DNA of 64,000 nt from Leptospira harrisiae (GCF_002811945.1 NZ_NPDX01000005.1:124001-188000); one strand, 5' to 3'; positions 1-9,830 are shown, counted from the stretch's first letter. Notes: a model not told the origin generated them from the sequence alone. A program made the numbers and translations.

Positions 1-671
1 AGGCAATTCTTTGTATTTCAGCCCATTGGGTGACCGATGGAACCTTTGTAACTGCAATGGAAAATCCTCCCACCATACACGACTTTGGTGGATTTCCAAA
101 AGCATTATTTGACGTTCAATACCCTGCTCCCGGTAGCCCAGAACTTGCAAAATTAGTTCAGTCATTGGTAAAATCTCAAAATGTAAAATTAGATTATGAG
201 TGGGGATTGGATCACGGTGCCTGGAGTGTCATCAAACATATTTATCCAAATGCTGATATACCGATTGTACAATTAAGTATGGATTATAAAATTTCGCCTG
301 AGGATCATTTTCGACTGGCCAAAGAATTATCTTCTCTTCGAAACCAAGGTGTACTTATTATTGCCAGCGGGAATATTGTACATAACTTGCGTATGGTGGC
401 TTGGGACAGATTAAACGAAGTTTATGGATTTGATTGGGCAATCGATGTAAATCAAAAGGTCAAAAATTGGATTGCGACTGGAGACAACGATTCATTAATT
501 CAAATTCGAAATCATGGAAAAGAATTTGAGTGGGCCATTCCAACAGCGGAACATTATTTGCCATTGTTATACACATTAGGCACTAAACTAGATTCTGACA
601 CTTTATCATTCTTTAATGATAAACCTGTAGCAGGAGCGCTGACTATGACTTCAGTAAGGTTTGATTCTTAA
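1..671 (+). CDS. 4,5-DOPA dioxygenase extradiol-like protein, 5' end missing
   Basis: This is the C-terminal part of a class III extradiol ring-cleavage dioxygenase of the LigB/YgiD type. The frame is open from base 3, and codons before the first ATG (30) already read like the family (ISAHW), so the gene begins outside the window. Visible family motifs are SAHW, TIHDFGGFP, LDHGAW, GNIVHNLR and AEHYLPLL; the histidines in the first, second, fourth and fifth are the expected metal ligands. Family members open the ring of catechols such as DOPA, but the natural substrate in bacteria is usually unknown. The esterase gene follows after 29 bp on the same strand, so the two are probably co-transcribed. 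Stop is TAA at 669-671. Confidence 0.85.
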   Translation, partial: AILCISAHWVTDGTFVTAMENPPTIHDFGGFPKALFDVQYPAPGSPELAKLVQSLVKSQNVKLDYEWGLDHGAWSVIKHIYPNADIPIVQLSMDYKISPEDHFRLAKELSSLRNQGVLIIASGNIVHNLRMVAWDRLNEVYGFDWAIDVNQKVKNWIATGDNDSLIQIRNHGKEFEWAIPTAEHYLPLLYTLGTKLDSDTLSFFNDKPVAGALTMTSVRFDS

Positions 672-700
672 TAGAAACTGACGAGGACTAAGGTATTAAA

Positions 701-1348
701 ATGGAAAAACCATTAGAATTTTTAATTCGAAAACCAAAGGTTTCGATAGAAAAACCACCTCTTCTCTTATTGTTACATGGAGTTGGTAGTAATGAGGAAG
801 ATTTATTTTCCTTAGCAAATTATCTACCGGAATCCTTTCTAGTAGTTTCTCTCCGTGGTCCATTAACTTTAGGCCCCAATAGTTTTGGTTGGTATGAAGT
901 ATTATTCACAACTGGGCAGCCAAAGATCAACTTAGACCAAGAAAAACTAAGTAGAAAGTTATTATTAGAGTCTTTGGATTATCTGAAATCAAATTTTCAA
1001 TTTGATGAATCCAATGTTTGGATTGGAGGGTTTAGCCAAGGTGCCATCATGTCATATTCTATTGGGTTACTGTATCCAAATAAGATTAAAGGTATTTTTG
1101 CTTTAAGTGGAAGATTGTTGGAAGAGAATAAAGAAATGATTAAGGTCACAGAGGAACTCTTGACTAAAAAGATTTTTATATCTCATGGTAGCAATGATCG
1201 AGTGTTATCTGTTGAATATGCACGTTCAGTCAAACGATATTTGGAATCAATTGGCATTCTGCCTCAATATCATGAATATGAAGAAGGCCATAGTATCAAC
1301 AGAGAGATGTTAAAAGATTTAATCCAATGGTTGGAAGAAAATCTTTGA
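701..1348 (+). CDS. Phospholipase/carboxylesterase-family serine hydrolase
   Basis: A 215-residue cytoplasmic alpha/beta hydrolase of the small esterase (YpfH/acyl-protein thioesterase-like) type. The oxyanion region is LLHGVGS (about 25-30), the nucleophile elbow is GFSQGA with Ser112, and the other triad residues are probably Asp166 (HGSNDRV) and His197 (EGHS). No signal peptide is visible. A ribosome site AAGG lies 7 nt before the ATG. It sits 29 bp after the dioxygenase-like gene, suggesting one transcript, perhaps acting on aromatic or acyl esters, but the substrate is not readable. Its stop is 1 bp from the convergent methyltransferase gene. Confidence 0.85.
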   Translation: MEKPLEFLIRKPKVSIEKPPLLLLLHGVGSNEEDLFSLANYLPESFLVVSLRGPLTLGPNSFGWYEVLFTTGQPKINLDQEKLSRKLLLESLDYLKSNFQFDESNVWIGGFSQGAIMSYSIGLLYPNKIKGIFALSGRLLEENKEMIKVTEELLTKKIFISHGSNDRVLSVEYARSVKRYLESIGILPQYHEYEEGHSINREMLKDLIQWLEENL

Positions 1349-1349
1349 T

Positions 1350-1931
1350 TTAGATTTTGATAAAGTCGGCTGTGTATGTCCTGCCTTTTCCGAATACTTG
1401 GTTTAGGTGGAATCCAGTTGGTAACAAAATCTTTTCCACGTTTGCGAGGGATAAAGAGTCCGGGTCACCAGCCTGTTCAGATATCGATACAATTCCATTT
1501 GGTTTTAAGACTCTAAACATTTCAGTTGCATAACTGTTGGGTTCCGAAATTTCTCCGAGAACTGTAACAAGATAGATCACATCAAAATGATTATCAGGAA
1601 AAGGTAGAGAATCCTTTTCAGTAAGTGATAATTCTACATTTTTGATCCCTTTTTGGTCCATTCGTTTTCGAGCTTTTTCAAGCATTTCTGGTTGAATGTC
1701 TGCAAGATAAAGTTTTCCTTTTGGAATTCTTTTTGCGATGAAGGGGCTAAAATATCCAGGCCCACATCCTAATTCCAAAACAATAGAATCATCTTTCAGA
1801 CCCAATCGGCTTGCCAGTTTCGCTGGTGATAAGTAAAGGTTTCGGAATGGAAGAAGTAACATCCATGCCATTTGTGAAGGATACAATCCCTTTCCGACTA
1901 GTCTTTGAAAAACATTTTGTCTATCAGTCAT
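1350..1931 (-). CDS. Class I SAM-dependent methyltransferase
   Basis: About 193 residues of a UbiE/Methyltransf_11-type methyltransferase. The SAM-binding motif I is VLELGCGPGYFS and the acidic end of strand beta-2 follows in LADIQPEML. A longer frame to 2081 exists, but it would run into purB in another frame; the ATG at 1931 has AAGGA 8 nt upstream and gives a natural start (MTDRQNVF), so I chose it. It lies 76 bp downstream of purB on the same strand. The substrate (quinone, lipid or small molecule) cannot be told from sequence. Confidence 0.8.
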   Translation of the reverse strand: MTDRQNVFQRLVGKGLYPSQMAWMLLLPFRNLYLSPAKLASRLGLKDDSIVLELGCGPGYFSPFIAKRIPKGKLYLADIQPEMLEKARKRMDQKGIKNVELSLTEKDSLPFPDNHFDVIYLVTVLGEISEPNSYATEMFRVLKPNGIVSISEQAGDPDSLSLANVEKILLPTGFHLNQVFGKGRTYTADFIKI

Positions 1932-2007
1932 GAGATTGTATCCTTTTCTAAATTGAGTCAAAAAACTTCTAACTATGGAATTTCCATTTTCACTGACATG
2001 ATTGGAA

Positions 2008-3312
2008 TTAATCGATAATCCCCAATCGTTTGAAAATGAGAGGGATTCTTTCCAAATACGGTTTGATTTGAAAAATTTCATCCAGGTCGCTATCTTTGAG
2101 GATGGCAGAACATCTTGGATCTTGTTTTAAAAGGTCACGAAGATTTTTGGATTGGTCTGCCCAAACCGCCATTGCATTTTCTTGAACGATTAAGTAAGCA
2201 TCTTCCCTACTAATCCCACCTTTTTCAATCAACCACAACAAAACTTTTTGTGAGAAGATGAGTCCACGAGTCACGTTTAATGCGCGTTCGGTGGCATCTG
2301 GATATACATGGAGTCCCTTCAACACAAAATTCATTTTTTCCAAAATGTAATCGAGTGCGATGGTGGAATCAGGTAAAACAATTCGTTCGGCCGAAGAGTG
2401 AGAAATATCCCGTTCGTGCCAAAGCCCTACGTTTTGTAATCCCACGTTTACGTTCGAACGAATGACTCGTGAGATTCCAGAAATTCTTTCGCAAACAACT
2501 GGATTTCGTTTGTGAGGCATAGCCGAAGATCCTTTTTGGCCTTTGGCAAAAGGTTCCTCTACTTCGCGCCCTTCTGTTTTTTGTAAGAGGCGAATCTCAG
2601 TTGCCATACGATCCAAACTTGCAGCAACTACACCGAGTACTGACATGTAGAAGGCATGGCGGTCACGAGAAATAACTTGAGTAGCAATGGGATCCACAGT
2701 TAATCCAAGTTTGGTTAACACATATTCTTCAATTTCTAAATCAATATTGGAATAAGTTCCTACAGCTCCAGACAATTTACCTACAGCAATTTGTGTACGA
2801 GCATCTTTCATCCGTTCTAAGTTTCGAGTCATCTCTGCATAGAAGAGCGCAAACTTAAGACCAAGTGTCATTGGTTCTGCATGGATTCCATGAGAACGTC
2901 CGATACAAGGAAGGTCTTTGTACTCTTTTGCTTTTTGTTTCGTGGTTTCTAAAAGAGTTTCTGTTCTTTGGATGAGAAGATCCATTGCTTGGACCATTTG
3001 CACACAAAGTGCAGTGTCACCAACGTCACTGGATGTTAGTCCAAAGTGAACATGTCGGCCTGCTGGTCCTATATAAGAGTTTAAATTGGTCAAATAGGCG
3101 ATTACATCATGGTGGACTTTGGATTCTATTTCAAGAATTTCATCCACGTTGAATTTTGCCTTTTGTTTGATGGTTTCGAGGTCTTCTTTTGGAACTTCTC
3201 CGCGGTTGGCGCGGGCTTCGCAGGCATAAATTTCAATATCTGTCCAAATTTTAAATTTGTTCTCTAATTCCCAGATGGCCGAAATCTCTGGATGGCTGTA
3301 ACGATCGATCAT
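2008..3312 (-). CDS. purB: Adenylosuccinate lyase
   Basis: A 434-residue fumarase/aspartase superfamily enzyme that releases fumarate from SAICAR and from adenylosuccinate, two steps of purine synthesis. The superfamily signature SSAMPHKRNP (near residues 263-272) is intact, as are the start MIDRYSHPEISAIW, the TSSDVGDTA segment and the GRSHGIHAEP segment carrying a catalytic histidine. Length fits the short bacterial form. No other purine genes are adjacent; the downstream methyltransferase may share the transcript. The start ATG at 3312 has no clear Shine-Dalgarno sequence. Confidence 0.97.
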   Translation of the reverse strand: MIDRYSHPEISAIWELENKFKIWTDIEIYACEARANRGEVPKEDLETIKQKAKFNVDEILEIESKVHHDVIAYLTNLNSYIGPAGRHVHFGLTSSDVGDTALCVQMVQAMDLLIQRTETLLETTKQKAKEYKDLPCIGRSHGIHAEPMTLGLKFALFYAEMTRNLERMKDARTQIAVGKLSGAVGTYSNIDLEIEEYVLTKLGLTVDPIATQVISRDRHAFYMSVLGVVAASLDRMATEIRLLQKTEGREVEEPFAKGQKGSSAMPHKRNPVVCERISGISRVIRSNVNVGLQNVGLWHERDISHSSAERIVLPDSTIALDYILEKMNFVLKGLHVYPDATERALNVTRGLIFSQKVLLWLIEKGGISREDAYLIVQENAMAVWADQSKNLRDLLKQDPRCSAILKDSDLDEIFQIKPYLERIPLIFKRLGIID

Positions 3313-3420
3313 AAGGGCAGTCTTTCATTAGAAACTTCTCTTTCAACTGGGAATTTTACGATTGCCGAACGATGTTCGAAATTCAAGTTTAGAATCTAGT
3401 AATAAATCCTAGGGGGGCAT

Positions 3421-4188
3421 ATGTCCAAAGAATTCGAAGGAAAAGTAGCACTGGTAACGGGAGCTGCCTCTCCCATTGGTTTGGGAAGAGCAATCGCAAA
3501 CCGAATCGCATCGCATGGTGCAAGTTTGGTGCTTGTTGATTTGAATCAGGAAAAAATTGAAGAAGCTGCAAGAGAAGTAGAAGCAAAATTTGGTGTGAAG
3601 GCAATTGGAGTTGCTTGTAACGTAACAAAACCAGAAGACTGTGATGCTGCCATCAGCAAAACAAAAGAAGCTTTTGGAAAATTAGATTTTCTTGTGAACA
3701 ACGCGGGAGTTTTGAAAGACAATCTTCTCATTCGTATGTCTGAACAAGAATATGACTTTGTAATGGATGTGAACTGTAAGGGAGTTTTCCTTATGACTAA
3801 ATCCGCAAGTAAACTCATTCTAAAATCTGACTCTGGTCGAATTGTAAACATTTCCTCAGTTTCTGGATTAACAGGCCAACCTGGCCAAGCAAACTACTCC
3901 ACTTCCAAAGCGGGTGTGATTGCGTTAACTAAAGTTTCTGCTCGTGAATTTTCTGGAAGAAACGTTCTTGTGAATGCAGTTTGCCCTGGATACGTGCAAA
4001 CTGAAATGACAGGAACTCTTTCTAAAGAAGTACAAGACAAGTTGACAGATCCTTCTGTAATCCCACTCAAACGTCCGGGAAAACAAGAAGAGATTGCATC
4101 TGCTGTGAAATTTTTCTTAAGCAATGATGCATCTTACATCACTGGAACTTACCTCCGTGTAGACGGTGGTGCGGCTATCGGGATGTAG
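3421..4188 (+). CDS. Short-chain dehydrogenase/reductase, FabG-like
   Basis: A 255-residue classical SDR, probably a 3-oxoacyl-ACP/CoA reductase. The Rossmann glycines are Gly14, Gly20 and Gly22; this loop ([10 protein letters not shown]) is two residues longer than in textbook FabG. NNAG is at 93-96, the catalytic Ser at 146, and YxxxK at Tyr159 and Lys163. The C-terminus (YLRVDGG) is FabG-like. No acyl-carrier or fatty-acid genes are adjacent, so it may serve beta-oxidation or another pathway. The ribosome site contains a run of six G (3412-3417), 3 nt before the ATG. The last 14 nt overlap the convergent peptidase gene. Confidence 0.88.
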   Translation: MSKEFEGKVALVTGAASPIGLGRAIANRIASHGASLVLVDLNQEKIEEAAREVEAKFGVKAIGVACNVTKPEDCDAAISKTKEAFGKLDFLVNNAGVLKDNLLIRMSEQEYDFVMDVNCKGVFLMTKSASKLILKSDSGRIVNISSVSGLTGQPGQANYSTSKAGVIALTKVSAREFSGRNVLVNAVCPGYVQTEMTGTLSKEVQDKLTDPSVIPLKRPGKQEEIASAVKFFLSNDASYITGTYLRVDGGAAIGM

Positions 4189-6148
4189 ATTTTTTATCCT
4201 TTGCCTTGGGTGCGATTGTGATTGGTTTTACCGTCTTTTGCACCTTAGGCGAAGAAGATTTGGTTTTTGTTTCTTTTATTTCTTTTGTATTCTTTTTATC
4301 TTTAATTGTATCTACGTTTTGATTTTCTGTAGGTAGTTTTTTCTTTTCTTCCGGGACTGGTGGTGTTTGGATTTCGTAATCATACCGAACGGTAGAACTC
4401 CAGTTTCCTGCAAAATCTCGAACACTCGCAAGCACAGTATGTTTTCCTGGTTCATATAAAATTTCTGGTTCAAAGATTTCTAACCGGCCATCTTTTGGAA
4501 AAAATTCTGCTTTGCCTGGAATTCCATCCACTGTGATATCAAAGCCGTCTGGCATAATTCCTGATCCAACATCCACAGCTTTTAGATATAGAGCGAAGTC
4601 TTCTCTCGGATATACCGTTTTATTCATCAAATCATGTAGATAAATGGTAGGCGGAGTTTGGTCAGAAAGTACCACAAACATTCCTGTTTTTCGTAATCTT
4701 ACTTTAAAAAACTGACCCCAAGAACTAAACGATGAACCGTTGATTTTTTTTACATTCCCATCAGCCAAAACTTCATACAAATCTGCTGAATTAATGTCCT
4801 TTGTTTTGGGAACTTTTACATAAAGATCGTAACCTAAATTAAAGTCTTTAAAATCAGGACCAATTTTATATACGCTGGAAAGTTGATTGAGACCTTTTGT
4901 ATTGATTTGAATTTGTTCTTGGGCTTCAATATCAAAAAATGCCTTTGAATATACGGCATTCACAGGAAAAAACAATTCTACTTTTGTATCTTTGGATTTG
5001 AAAGTTGTATAACGATCATAGTACACATTGTACTTCCATTCTTTGGTAACAATATGACTGTAATCACCCTGATCTTTTAAAATATAAAAGGAAGCAAATG
5101 ACATTTGTCCACCCATACCTGTGGCGCGGATTGTAATTTCTTTTGGTTCTCCCATTCGCATTTGTTCGCTATCTAGAAGACCTTGTTCCCTTCCATTACT
5201 TCTCATTCCTAAAAGGTCATTTCCATCTCTTGTATGCAAATAATATGAAAATGGATTTCCATTTGGTTTACTAACCGAGCTATCATATAATAAAACATTT
5301 TTTCTTGTATGTTCTTTTAATATTTTTGAAAGTTGAAATCCTTGTAAAACATTTTCACCAATTAACATATCTAAGGTGAAAATTCCAAGACGATTACTAT
5401 TTGATTTTTGATGAATTGCGATTTGAATCCCAACTTTTCCTTGGATAAAAAGAGTAGGAGATTCAGATAATTCAAAGCGGTTTCCGCTAGCTTCGTAAAA
5501 AGGAATTTCAACGGTTTCATTTCGGCCGTTGATAAATGTTCTGGGAGTTTGAGGTGTGATTCGAAGTGCATTGAATACAATGGGCTCTGCAACATTGTAA
5601 CCTAAACCATAATGTACGGGATTATAATATACATTGTCTTTAAAAAGTTCAAAGTGAAGGTGGGGTGGGCCAACTCCCGTATCCCCAGAAAATGCAATGG
5701 TTTCACCCGCTTCAACTTCAACCGCTTCCGGAAGGGCAATATCAAAATCGGTTCTATCTTTGTAACGTTTTGCTTGTTTTGATTTTAGAATTTGTTTGAT
5801 AATTTTCTGAGAAAATTTGTTTAAATGACCATAACGGGAAGTCATTCCATCATCATGTTGTAGAAAAAGCGCATAACCTATGCTAGTCCATCTCCTTTGT
5901 ACACGAGTGACTTTCCCTTTTGCCACTGCTAAAATGGGAACACCAATTCTTCCGCCTGTGGAAAAGTCTTGTCCCATATGAAAATGTCCCGTCCTGAATT
6001 CACCAAAGGTACCTGTGATGGAATCATATCCTTTGACAGGCCAAAGATAAGGATTTTTTAAAACAAACCCTGGTGGGAAATCAGATACAGATATTGCCGA
6101 GAGCGGATAAAGAGAGAGTATAAGTACTAATACGAAAGAACGCAACAT
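4175..6148 (-). CDS. Secreted M23 (LytM-like) peptidase with C-terminal beta-domains
   Basis: A 657-residue protein with an N-terminal signal peptide (about residues 1-20) and an M23 metallopeptidase domain at about 40-180. Zinc ligands are visible: His57 and Asp61 in HMGQD, and His165 in HLHFE, with His108 of RYGHL as the other catalytic-type histidine. The M23 fold cleaves peptidoglycan cross-links or acts as a scaffold. The long middle part is probably beta-rich; a segment near 510-590 resembles an Ig-like domain. The last 60 residues form a Lys/Pro/Thr-rich tail. M23 followed by a long C-terminal region is unusual. It is monocistronic, separated from echA by a terminator. Confidence 0.85.
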   Translation of the reverse strand: MLRSFVLVLILSLYPLSAISVSDFPPGFVLKNPYLWPVKGYDSITGTFGEFRTGHFHMGQDFSTGGRIGVPILAVAKGKVTRVQRRWTSIGYALFLQHDDGMTSRYGHLNKFSQKIIKQILKSKQAKRYKDRTDFDIALPEAVEVEAGETIAFSGDTGVGPPHLHFELFKDNVYYNPVHYGLGYNVAEPIVFNALRITPQTPRTFINGRNETVEIPFYEASGNRFELSESPTLFIQGKVGIQIAIHQKSNSNRLGIFTLDMLIGENVLQGFQLSKILKEHTRKNVLLYDSSVSKPNGNPFSYYLHTRDGNDLLGMRSNGREQGLLDSEQMRMGEPKEITIRATGMGGQMSFASFYILKDQGDYSHIVTKEWKYNVYYDRYTTFKSKDTKVELFFPVNAVYSKAFFDIEAQEQIQINTKGLNQLSSVYKIGPDFKDFNLGYDLYVKVPKTKDINSADLYEVLADGNVKKINGSSFSSWGQFFKVRLRKTGMFVVLSDQTPPTIYLHDLMNKTVYPREDFALYLKAVDVGSGIMPDGFDITVDGIPGKAEFFPKDGRLEIFEPEILYEPGKHTVLASVRDFAGNWSSTVRYDYEIQTPPVPEEKKKLPTENQNVDTIKDKKNTKEIKETKTKSSSPKVQKTVKPITIAPKAKDKKSTSR

Positions 6149-6196
6149 CAGATTTCACTATAATTTTCGGCTATAATGGTGAAAAGACTTATAAGA

Positions 6197-6232
6197 AACG
6201 AGGGGCGATTCTCATTTTCCCCTCGTTCTTTT
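6197..6232 (-). terminator. Intrinsic terminator after the crotonase gene
   Basis: A 9-bp perfect stem (AACGAGGGG at 6197-6205 with CCCCTCGTT at 6219-6227) and a 13-nt loop lie 6 bp after the stop of the minus-strand crotonase gene. On the minus strand the stem is followed by TCTTAT; on the plus strand by CTTTT. It separates the crotonase transcript from the peptidase gene downstream. Confidence 0.75.
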
Positions 6233-6237
6233 ACAAT

Positions 6238-7020
6238 TTATTTAAAAACGGGTCTACGTTTTTCCTTAAGAGCGGTCATTGCTTCGAGTAAATTATCAAC
6301 AACACCTGGTTGTTCAAAGGATTTAATTGTATCTTTTTTATATTGTTCTAAGTTAGCAATCAGCACGCCATTCAATGTATTTTTAGTCGCTCGATATGCT
6401 GCTTGCGGAACCTTCGAAAGTGTTTCAAGTTTCTTTAAGGCAATTTTACGAATCTCTTCTGGCGTCGGTGCAATCTCATCGATGAGACCAATTTTTTTAG
6501 CTTCTGCACCTTTGTAAGTTGTTCCTTCTAAACATACTTCTGCCCAATATCTTGGATCGACACACATTTTGATACGGTCGATAAAACTTCCAGGAAGTGG
6601 TAGGCCAACATTCACTTCGGTAAAGCCAATTCTACCTTTTCCATCTAACATATATTTAAAATCAGAAGCAACAGTGATGACCGCTCCTCCGCCCATGGCA
6701 TGACCAGTCACTTCCGTGATAAGTGGTTTATCAAATTTAACTAACTCACCAAAAAGAATTACAATTCCGCCAACCTCATCTATGAGTTTGTCACGACTGG
6801 TAGAAAGTAAATTTTCGGCATCGAGTCCATTGCAAAAAAACTTCGGATTATCTGTGGTTAAGATCACACCTCGTTTAGAATTGTCTGCTTTGATCTCATT
6901 TAAAATCTCACCTAGATCTCGCATGTTTTGCCCAGTCAATGAGTTTTGGTCGTTCATTTGAAAGCGAATGATTTCGCCTTTACCATTGGGAATGTCGATG
7001 ACTTCACGTTTGTAATTCAT
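6238..7020 (-). CDS. Enoyl-CoA hydratase/isomerase (crotonase) family protein
   Basis: A 260-residue crotonase-fold protein. The oxyanion-hole segments are FFCNGLD (about 61-67) and GHAMGGGA (about 107-114). One catalytic Glu is present (Glu135 in FTEVNVGL), but the first Glu of true enoyl-CoA hydratases, expected right after GGG, is replaced (GGGAV). An isomerase or another crotonase activity is therefore more likely than plain hydration. It is the last gene of a unit with a pseudo-receiver protein (27 bp upstream) and a GGDEF/EAL-like protein, an odd partnership for a fatty-acid enzyme. Confidence 0.87.
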   Translation of the reverse strand: MNYKREVIDIPNGKGEIIRFQMNDQNSLTGQNMRDLGEILNEIKADNSKRGVILTTDNPKFFCNGLDAENLLSTSRDKLIDEVGGIVILFGELVKFDKPLITEVTGHAMGGGAVITVASDFKYMLDGKGRIGFTEVNVGLPLPGSFIDRIKMCVDPRYWAEVCLEGTTYKGAEAKKIGLIDEIAPTPEEIRKIALKKLETLSKVPQAAYRATKNTLNGVLIANLEQYKKDTIKSFEQPGVVDNLLEAMTALKEKRRPVFK

Positions 7021-7047
7021 TTGTTTCTTCTTATTTTATTCTTAAAT

Positions 7048-8016
7048 TTATGATTGAGGGGATTCTTCGACTGTACCAGCACCAGGCGGTGTATCGTTAG
7101 GTGTTTCAGAAATAATAGGCTCCTCAGTTGTCTCAGGAAGAGTTGCTCCGCCTAATGGTATTTCAATTTTTACATCACCTAAAGAAGTTGGAGGTGTTTG
7201 AGGGCTTTCTTTGCCACTGTCTTTTGCAAATTTATCCTTTTTTTCTTTTTTGCGAAGTTCTTCTTTTTTCTGTTCTTCCATCTTAACGTATTCATCGAAT
7301 TCGTTTGGAGCCATAAACACTAACATTTTATCATCATCAGCTGCATGTTCAATAAATGCTCCCATGTGACGGCCAGCAATAAACACAACTTTTTCATGAT
7401 TTGAAAAAAGTTTCATCACACGTTCGAATACTTCTACTTCTTCTTTGCCTAGTTCGGGAACCACTCGAACGTCAAAACAAATACGTTCCGCATGAATGGA
7501 TTTTAAAAAATTGGGAGTGAATATTTTTTTGAATTCAGGAAATACATATCGTTTGAGATTGGCACGACATTGAAACAACACACGACCATGGCCACGATCC
7601 ACAACTACAAAGGACATATTGTCTCTTGTTTTTGAAGATTCACTAAACTTATATTCCTCAACATGTGAATGAATACGATCAAGCAATGGTTGTTTCATTA
7701 ACGGTTTTACCATATAATCTGTAAAACCTAGAACTTTATGATTTGCAATGAAGTTGGTATCTTCTTTTGGAATCATTGCCAATATTGGAATGTTGTGAGT
7801 GATTACATCTCGACGAAGTTCCAAGACAAATTCTAATTCCTTTTTGTCCTTAAAAGACAAACCCATTAATATAATATCAGGATTGGAAGATTTTACATAT
7901 TCTTGAACTGTTTGCGAAAATTTTGTTATGACAACTCGTTGGCGTAAACCAAGGAAGATGTTTTCCAAATCTTGCGCTGAGTTTGGATCGTTTTCAATGG
8001 CCATGATGAAATGCAT
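7048..8016 (-). CDS. Pseudo-receiver protein with C-terminal domain and disordered tail
   Basis: 322 residues. Residues 1-120 have the CheY-like fold pattern, with the conserved Lys104 (YMVKPL) and an acidic pair (Glu8, Asp10). The phospho-acceptor Asp is replaced by Gly52 (DIILMGL), and the usual Ser/Thr of strand beta-4 is also missing, so it should not be phosphorylated in the normal way. Residues about 130-240 resemble a STAS-like or similar alpha/beta domain (uncertain). Residues 240-322 are charged, then Pro/Thr/Glu-rich and probably disordered. The start may instead be Met5 (8004); neither has a clear ribosome site. It is 8 bp downstream of the GGDEF/EAL-like gene. Confidence 0.75.
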   Translation of the reverse strand: MHFIMAIENDPNSAQDLENIFLGLRQRVVITKFSQTVQEYVKSSNPDIILMGLSFKDKKELEFVLELRRDVITHNIPILAMIPKEDTNFIANHKVLGFTDYMVKPLMKQPLLDRIHSHVEEYKFSESSKTRDNMSFVVVDRGHGRVLFQCRANLKRYVFPEFKKIFTPNFLKSIHAERICFDVRVVPELGKEEVEVFERVMKLFSNHEKVVFIAGRHMGAFIEHAADDDKMLVFMAPNEFDEYVKMEEQKKEELRKKEKKDKFAKDSGKESPQTPPTSLGDVKIEIPLGGATLPETTEEPIISETPNDTPPGAGTVEESPQS

Positions 8017-8024
8017 AATGAATT

Positions 8025-9374
8025 TTAAATTAAACCCTCTTCCGATGCAACTCGAAACAAATTTCCGACTTTCTTTTGTTTTTCTGACAAAATTTTATCT
8101 GTCAATACTTCTTTGACTACGTCTTCATGAATCGAGTGTAGAATCTCAAAATCTCTTTTATAATCTGAGACTGTCATTTTTCCAAATAAAATATTTGCTT
8201 GGAACTGATAGATTTGGTGTTCCATAAGAAATCGTAAAGTATCATAATCTTCCACAGCTTCCGCAGTGATGACGGCTTCCCTATTGTCTGCAAGACGTTT
8301 ACAATAATCAATAAAAGCTAAGTTGTCCAAAAATTTAATTTGGTCTTCTTCTATTTTAAATTTAAAACTAATGGGATCCAATTTAAACTCTTTGATCATA
8401 ATTCCTAGATCCAAAACAATTTGATGGGACTGACTTTTTACACCAAAGTCATCAGCCGCAAAACTCATTCCGTGGGAATAAAATGCATGGCATACATCTT
8501 TTAATGGAAAGTGAGAATCATCGTATGGTTTTTCAACGAGTTCAAATCTTATATTTTCAGGCAGTAGGTCTTTGTTTTGTATAAGTTTTTTGAGCCGGTC
8601 TACTCGATCCATATGTGAAAAAGTATCAATTAAAGATTGAGGGGAGATATTGAATTTTAATAAACCAGGTGCTCCTTCGCATGCAATGATCAGCTTTTCT
8701 AAAATCAAAAGTTCAATACGATTTAAATCTTGGTCAGCAGGAATATCATTGATTAAATCTTTATACCCAATATAGGCTCCACCACCTAGGAATACTTCGC
8801 CTCCCTTCACAGCATAAGTTTTTTCTTTAGGATTAAATATGACAGTTGGTTGGATCATTGCTTCATGAACGGATCCAGAGATATACGTATTTGCTTTGTT
8901 ATAGTAAGTCCAACTCCAACGTACTAGGTTATCATTTAGGTTTTTTTCTGAAGATTTATAGAGTTCTTTATAAATTTCATCACTATCTGAAATAAAATTA
9001 GATTGGGTTCTTGATACACCAAAATGGAAGGATAAGATTTTATTTTGTAAACATTGTTGTTGGAATTTACCAACTGAATTTTCTATATTAGGAAATCGTT
9101 CAATGTCCCATTCGAAAAGAGGCGAGATTCCCATAATTAAAATGTTTTGTTTTTCTATATAATGAAATCCAAAACTAATGTCTTCTAAATCCAAACAGGA
9201 GTAAAAATCAGTTCGGAGTAAATCCAAAAAATCTGTTAGTTCGATCCCTGTAATGTTTTCAAAACGAATGAGGAAAAGTGGTTTCCCTTGGTTCTCTTGA
9301 ATAAAATGTTTTTTGAACACATCCAAGTCCTTCATACCAAAATAATAGGGACCTGTTAAAAGTTGATTTTTCAA
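8025..9374 (-). CDS. Degenerate GGDEF plus EAL-like domain protein
   Basis: 449 residues. The C-terminal half (about 180-430) is an EAL fold. The EAL triplet reads EVF (Glu193), the FNxS motif is kept (Asn242), FELVE follows at about 277, DDFG is at 308-311, and AEAVE (Glu372) replaces the usual EGVE, so several metal-binding acids remain. The N-terminal half (about 30-150) lacks GGDEF but ends in a helix pattern like that domain. It may bind or hydrolyse c-di-GMP weakly, or be a sensor. The start is TTG (9374) with a GCAGG ribosome site; Met14 (9335) is an alternative. It is the first gene of a unit with the pseudo-receiver and the crotonase. Confidence 0.75.
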   Translation of the reverse strand: MKNQLLTGPYYFGMKDLDVFKKHFIQENQGKPLFLIRFENITGIELTDFLDLLRTDFYSCLDLEDISFGFHYIEKQNILIMGISPLFEWDIERFPNIENSVGKFQQQCLQNKILSFHFGVSRTQSNFISDSDEIYKELYKSSEKNLNDNLVRWSWTYYNKANTYISGSVHEAMIQPTVIFNPKEKTYAVKGGEVFLGGGAYIGYKDLINDIPADQDLNRIELLILEKLIIACEGAPGLLKFNISPQSLIDTFSHMDRVDRLKKLIQNKDLLPENIRFELVEKPYDDSHFPLKDVCHAFYSHGMSFAADDFGVKSQSHQIVLDLGIMIKEFKLDPISFKFKIEEDQIKFLDNLAFIDYCKRLADNREAVITAEAVEDYDTLRFLMEHQIYQFQANILFGKMTVSDYKRDFEILHSIHEDVVKEVLTDKILSEKQKKVGNLFRVASEEGLI

Positions 9375-9462
9375 ATGTAGCCTGCGTATATGATTTGATT
9401 CTCAAACGACTTCTTGTAATTTTATGAGAATTCAAAAGAAAAGGCAACAAGGATAGTAACTT

Positions 9463-9708
9463 ATGTTTAGTTTTATTTGGTTTTTACTGATTGGTCTTGC
9501 GGCAGGTTGGCTTGCTGGTCGTATTTTGCGTGGGAAAGGATTTGGACTCATTGCCAATTTGGTAATTGGTGTAGTGGGATCCTTTTTGGGAGGAATTGTA
9601 TTTGGGTTATTAGGTTTTCGTTCTTATGGTCTAATTGCAGAACTCATCGTGGCAGTAGTCGGTGCGATTTTACTTATCTTCATTGCAGGGATGATCAAAA
9701 AAAGATAA
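9463..9708 (+). CDS. GlsB/YeaQ/YmgE-family small membrane protein
   Basis: 81 residues, almost entirely hydrophobic, with Gly-rich helices and the family pattern GWLAGRILRGKG, followed by GVVGSFLGG and a terminal membrane segment ending in KKR. Homologues are stress-induced inner-membrane proteins, formerly annotated as transglycosylase-associated. AAGGA precedes the ATG by 9 nt. It is monocistronic, divergent from the EAL-like gene, and ends in a good terminator. Confidence 0.88.
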   Translation: MFSFIWFLLIGLAAGWLAGRILRGKGFGLIANLVIGVVGSFLGGIVFGLLGFRSYGLIAELIVAVVGAILLIFIAGMIKKR

Positions 9709-9752
9709 CAAATGGAATTGGTTCCCTCTGAGGATGGATCCTATGAAATTCC

Positions 9753-9790
9753 AAATGATAGGGCGACATAAACCGTCCTATCATTTTATT
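9753..9790. terminator. Bidirectional intrinsic terminator between glsB-type gene and yebC
   Basis: AAATGATAGG (9753-9762) pairs with CCTATCATTT (9777-9786). The stem extends by further GU/CG pairs to 9765/9774, leaving an 8-nt loop. The plus-strand side is followed by TATT after the terminal T run, and the minus-strand side runs into TTTGG. It is the only roomy convergent junction in the window and serves both genes. Confidence 0.75.
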
Positions 9791-9830
9791 CTCAAAACAA
9801 CCGTCAGAATTGACTTGAAAGACAAATCGC

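Noticed and set aside
2008..2081. Methyltransferase start at 2081
   Set aside because: It would lie in the purB coding sequence in another frame; ATG 1931 has a good ribosome site.
3366..3378. Inverted repeat CGAAC-N3-GTTCG between purB and the SDR gene, resembling a Bacillus-type LexA box
   Set aside because: The spacer is 3 nt, not the 4 of the GAAC-N4-GTTC box, and neither neighbour is an SOS gene.
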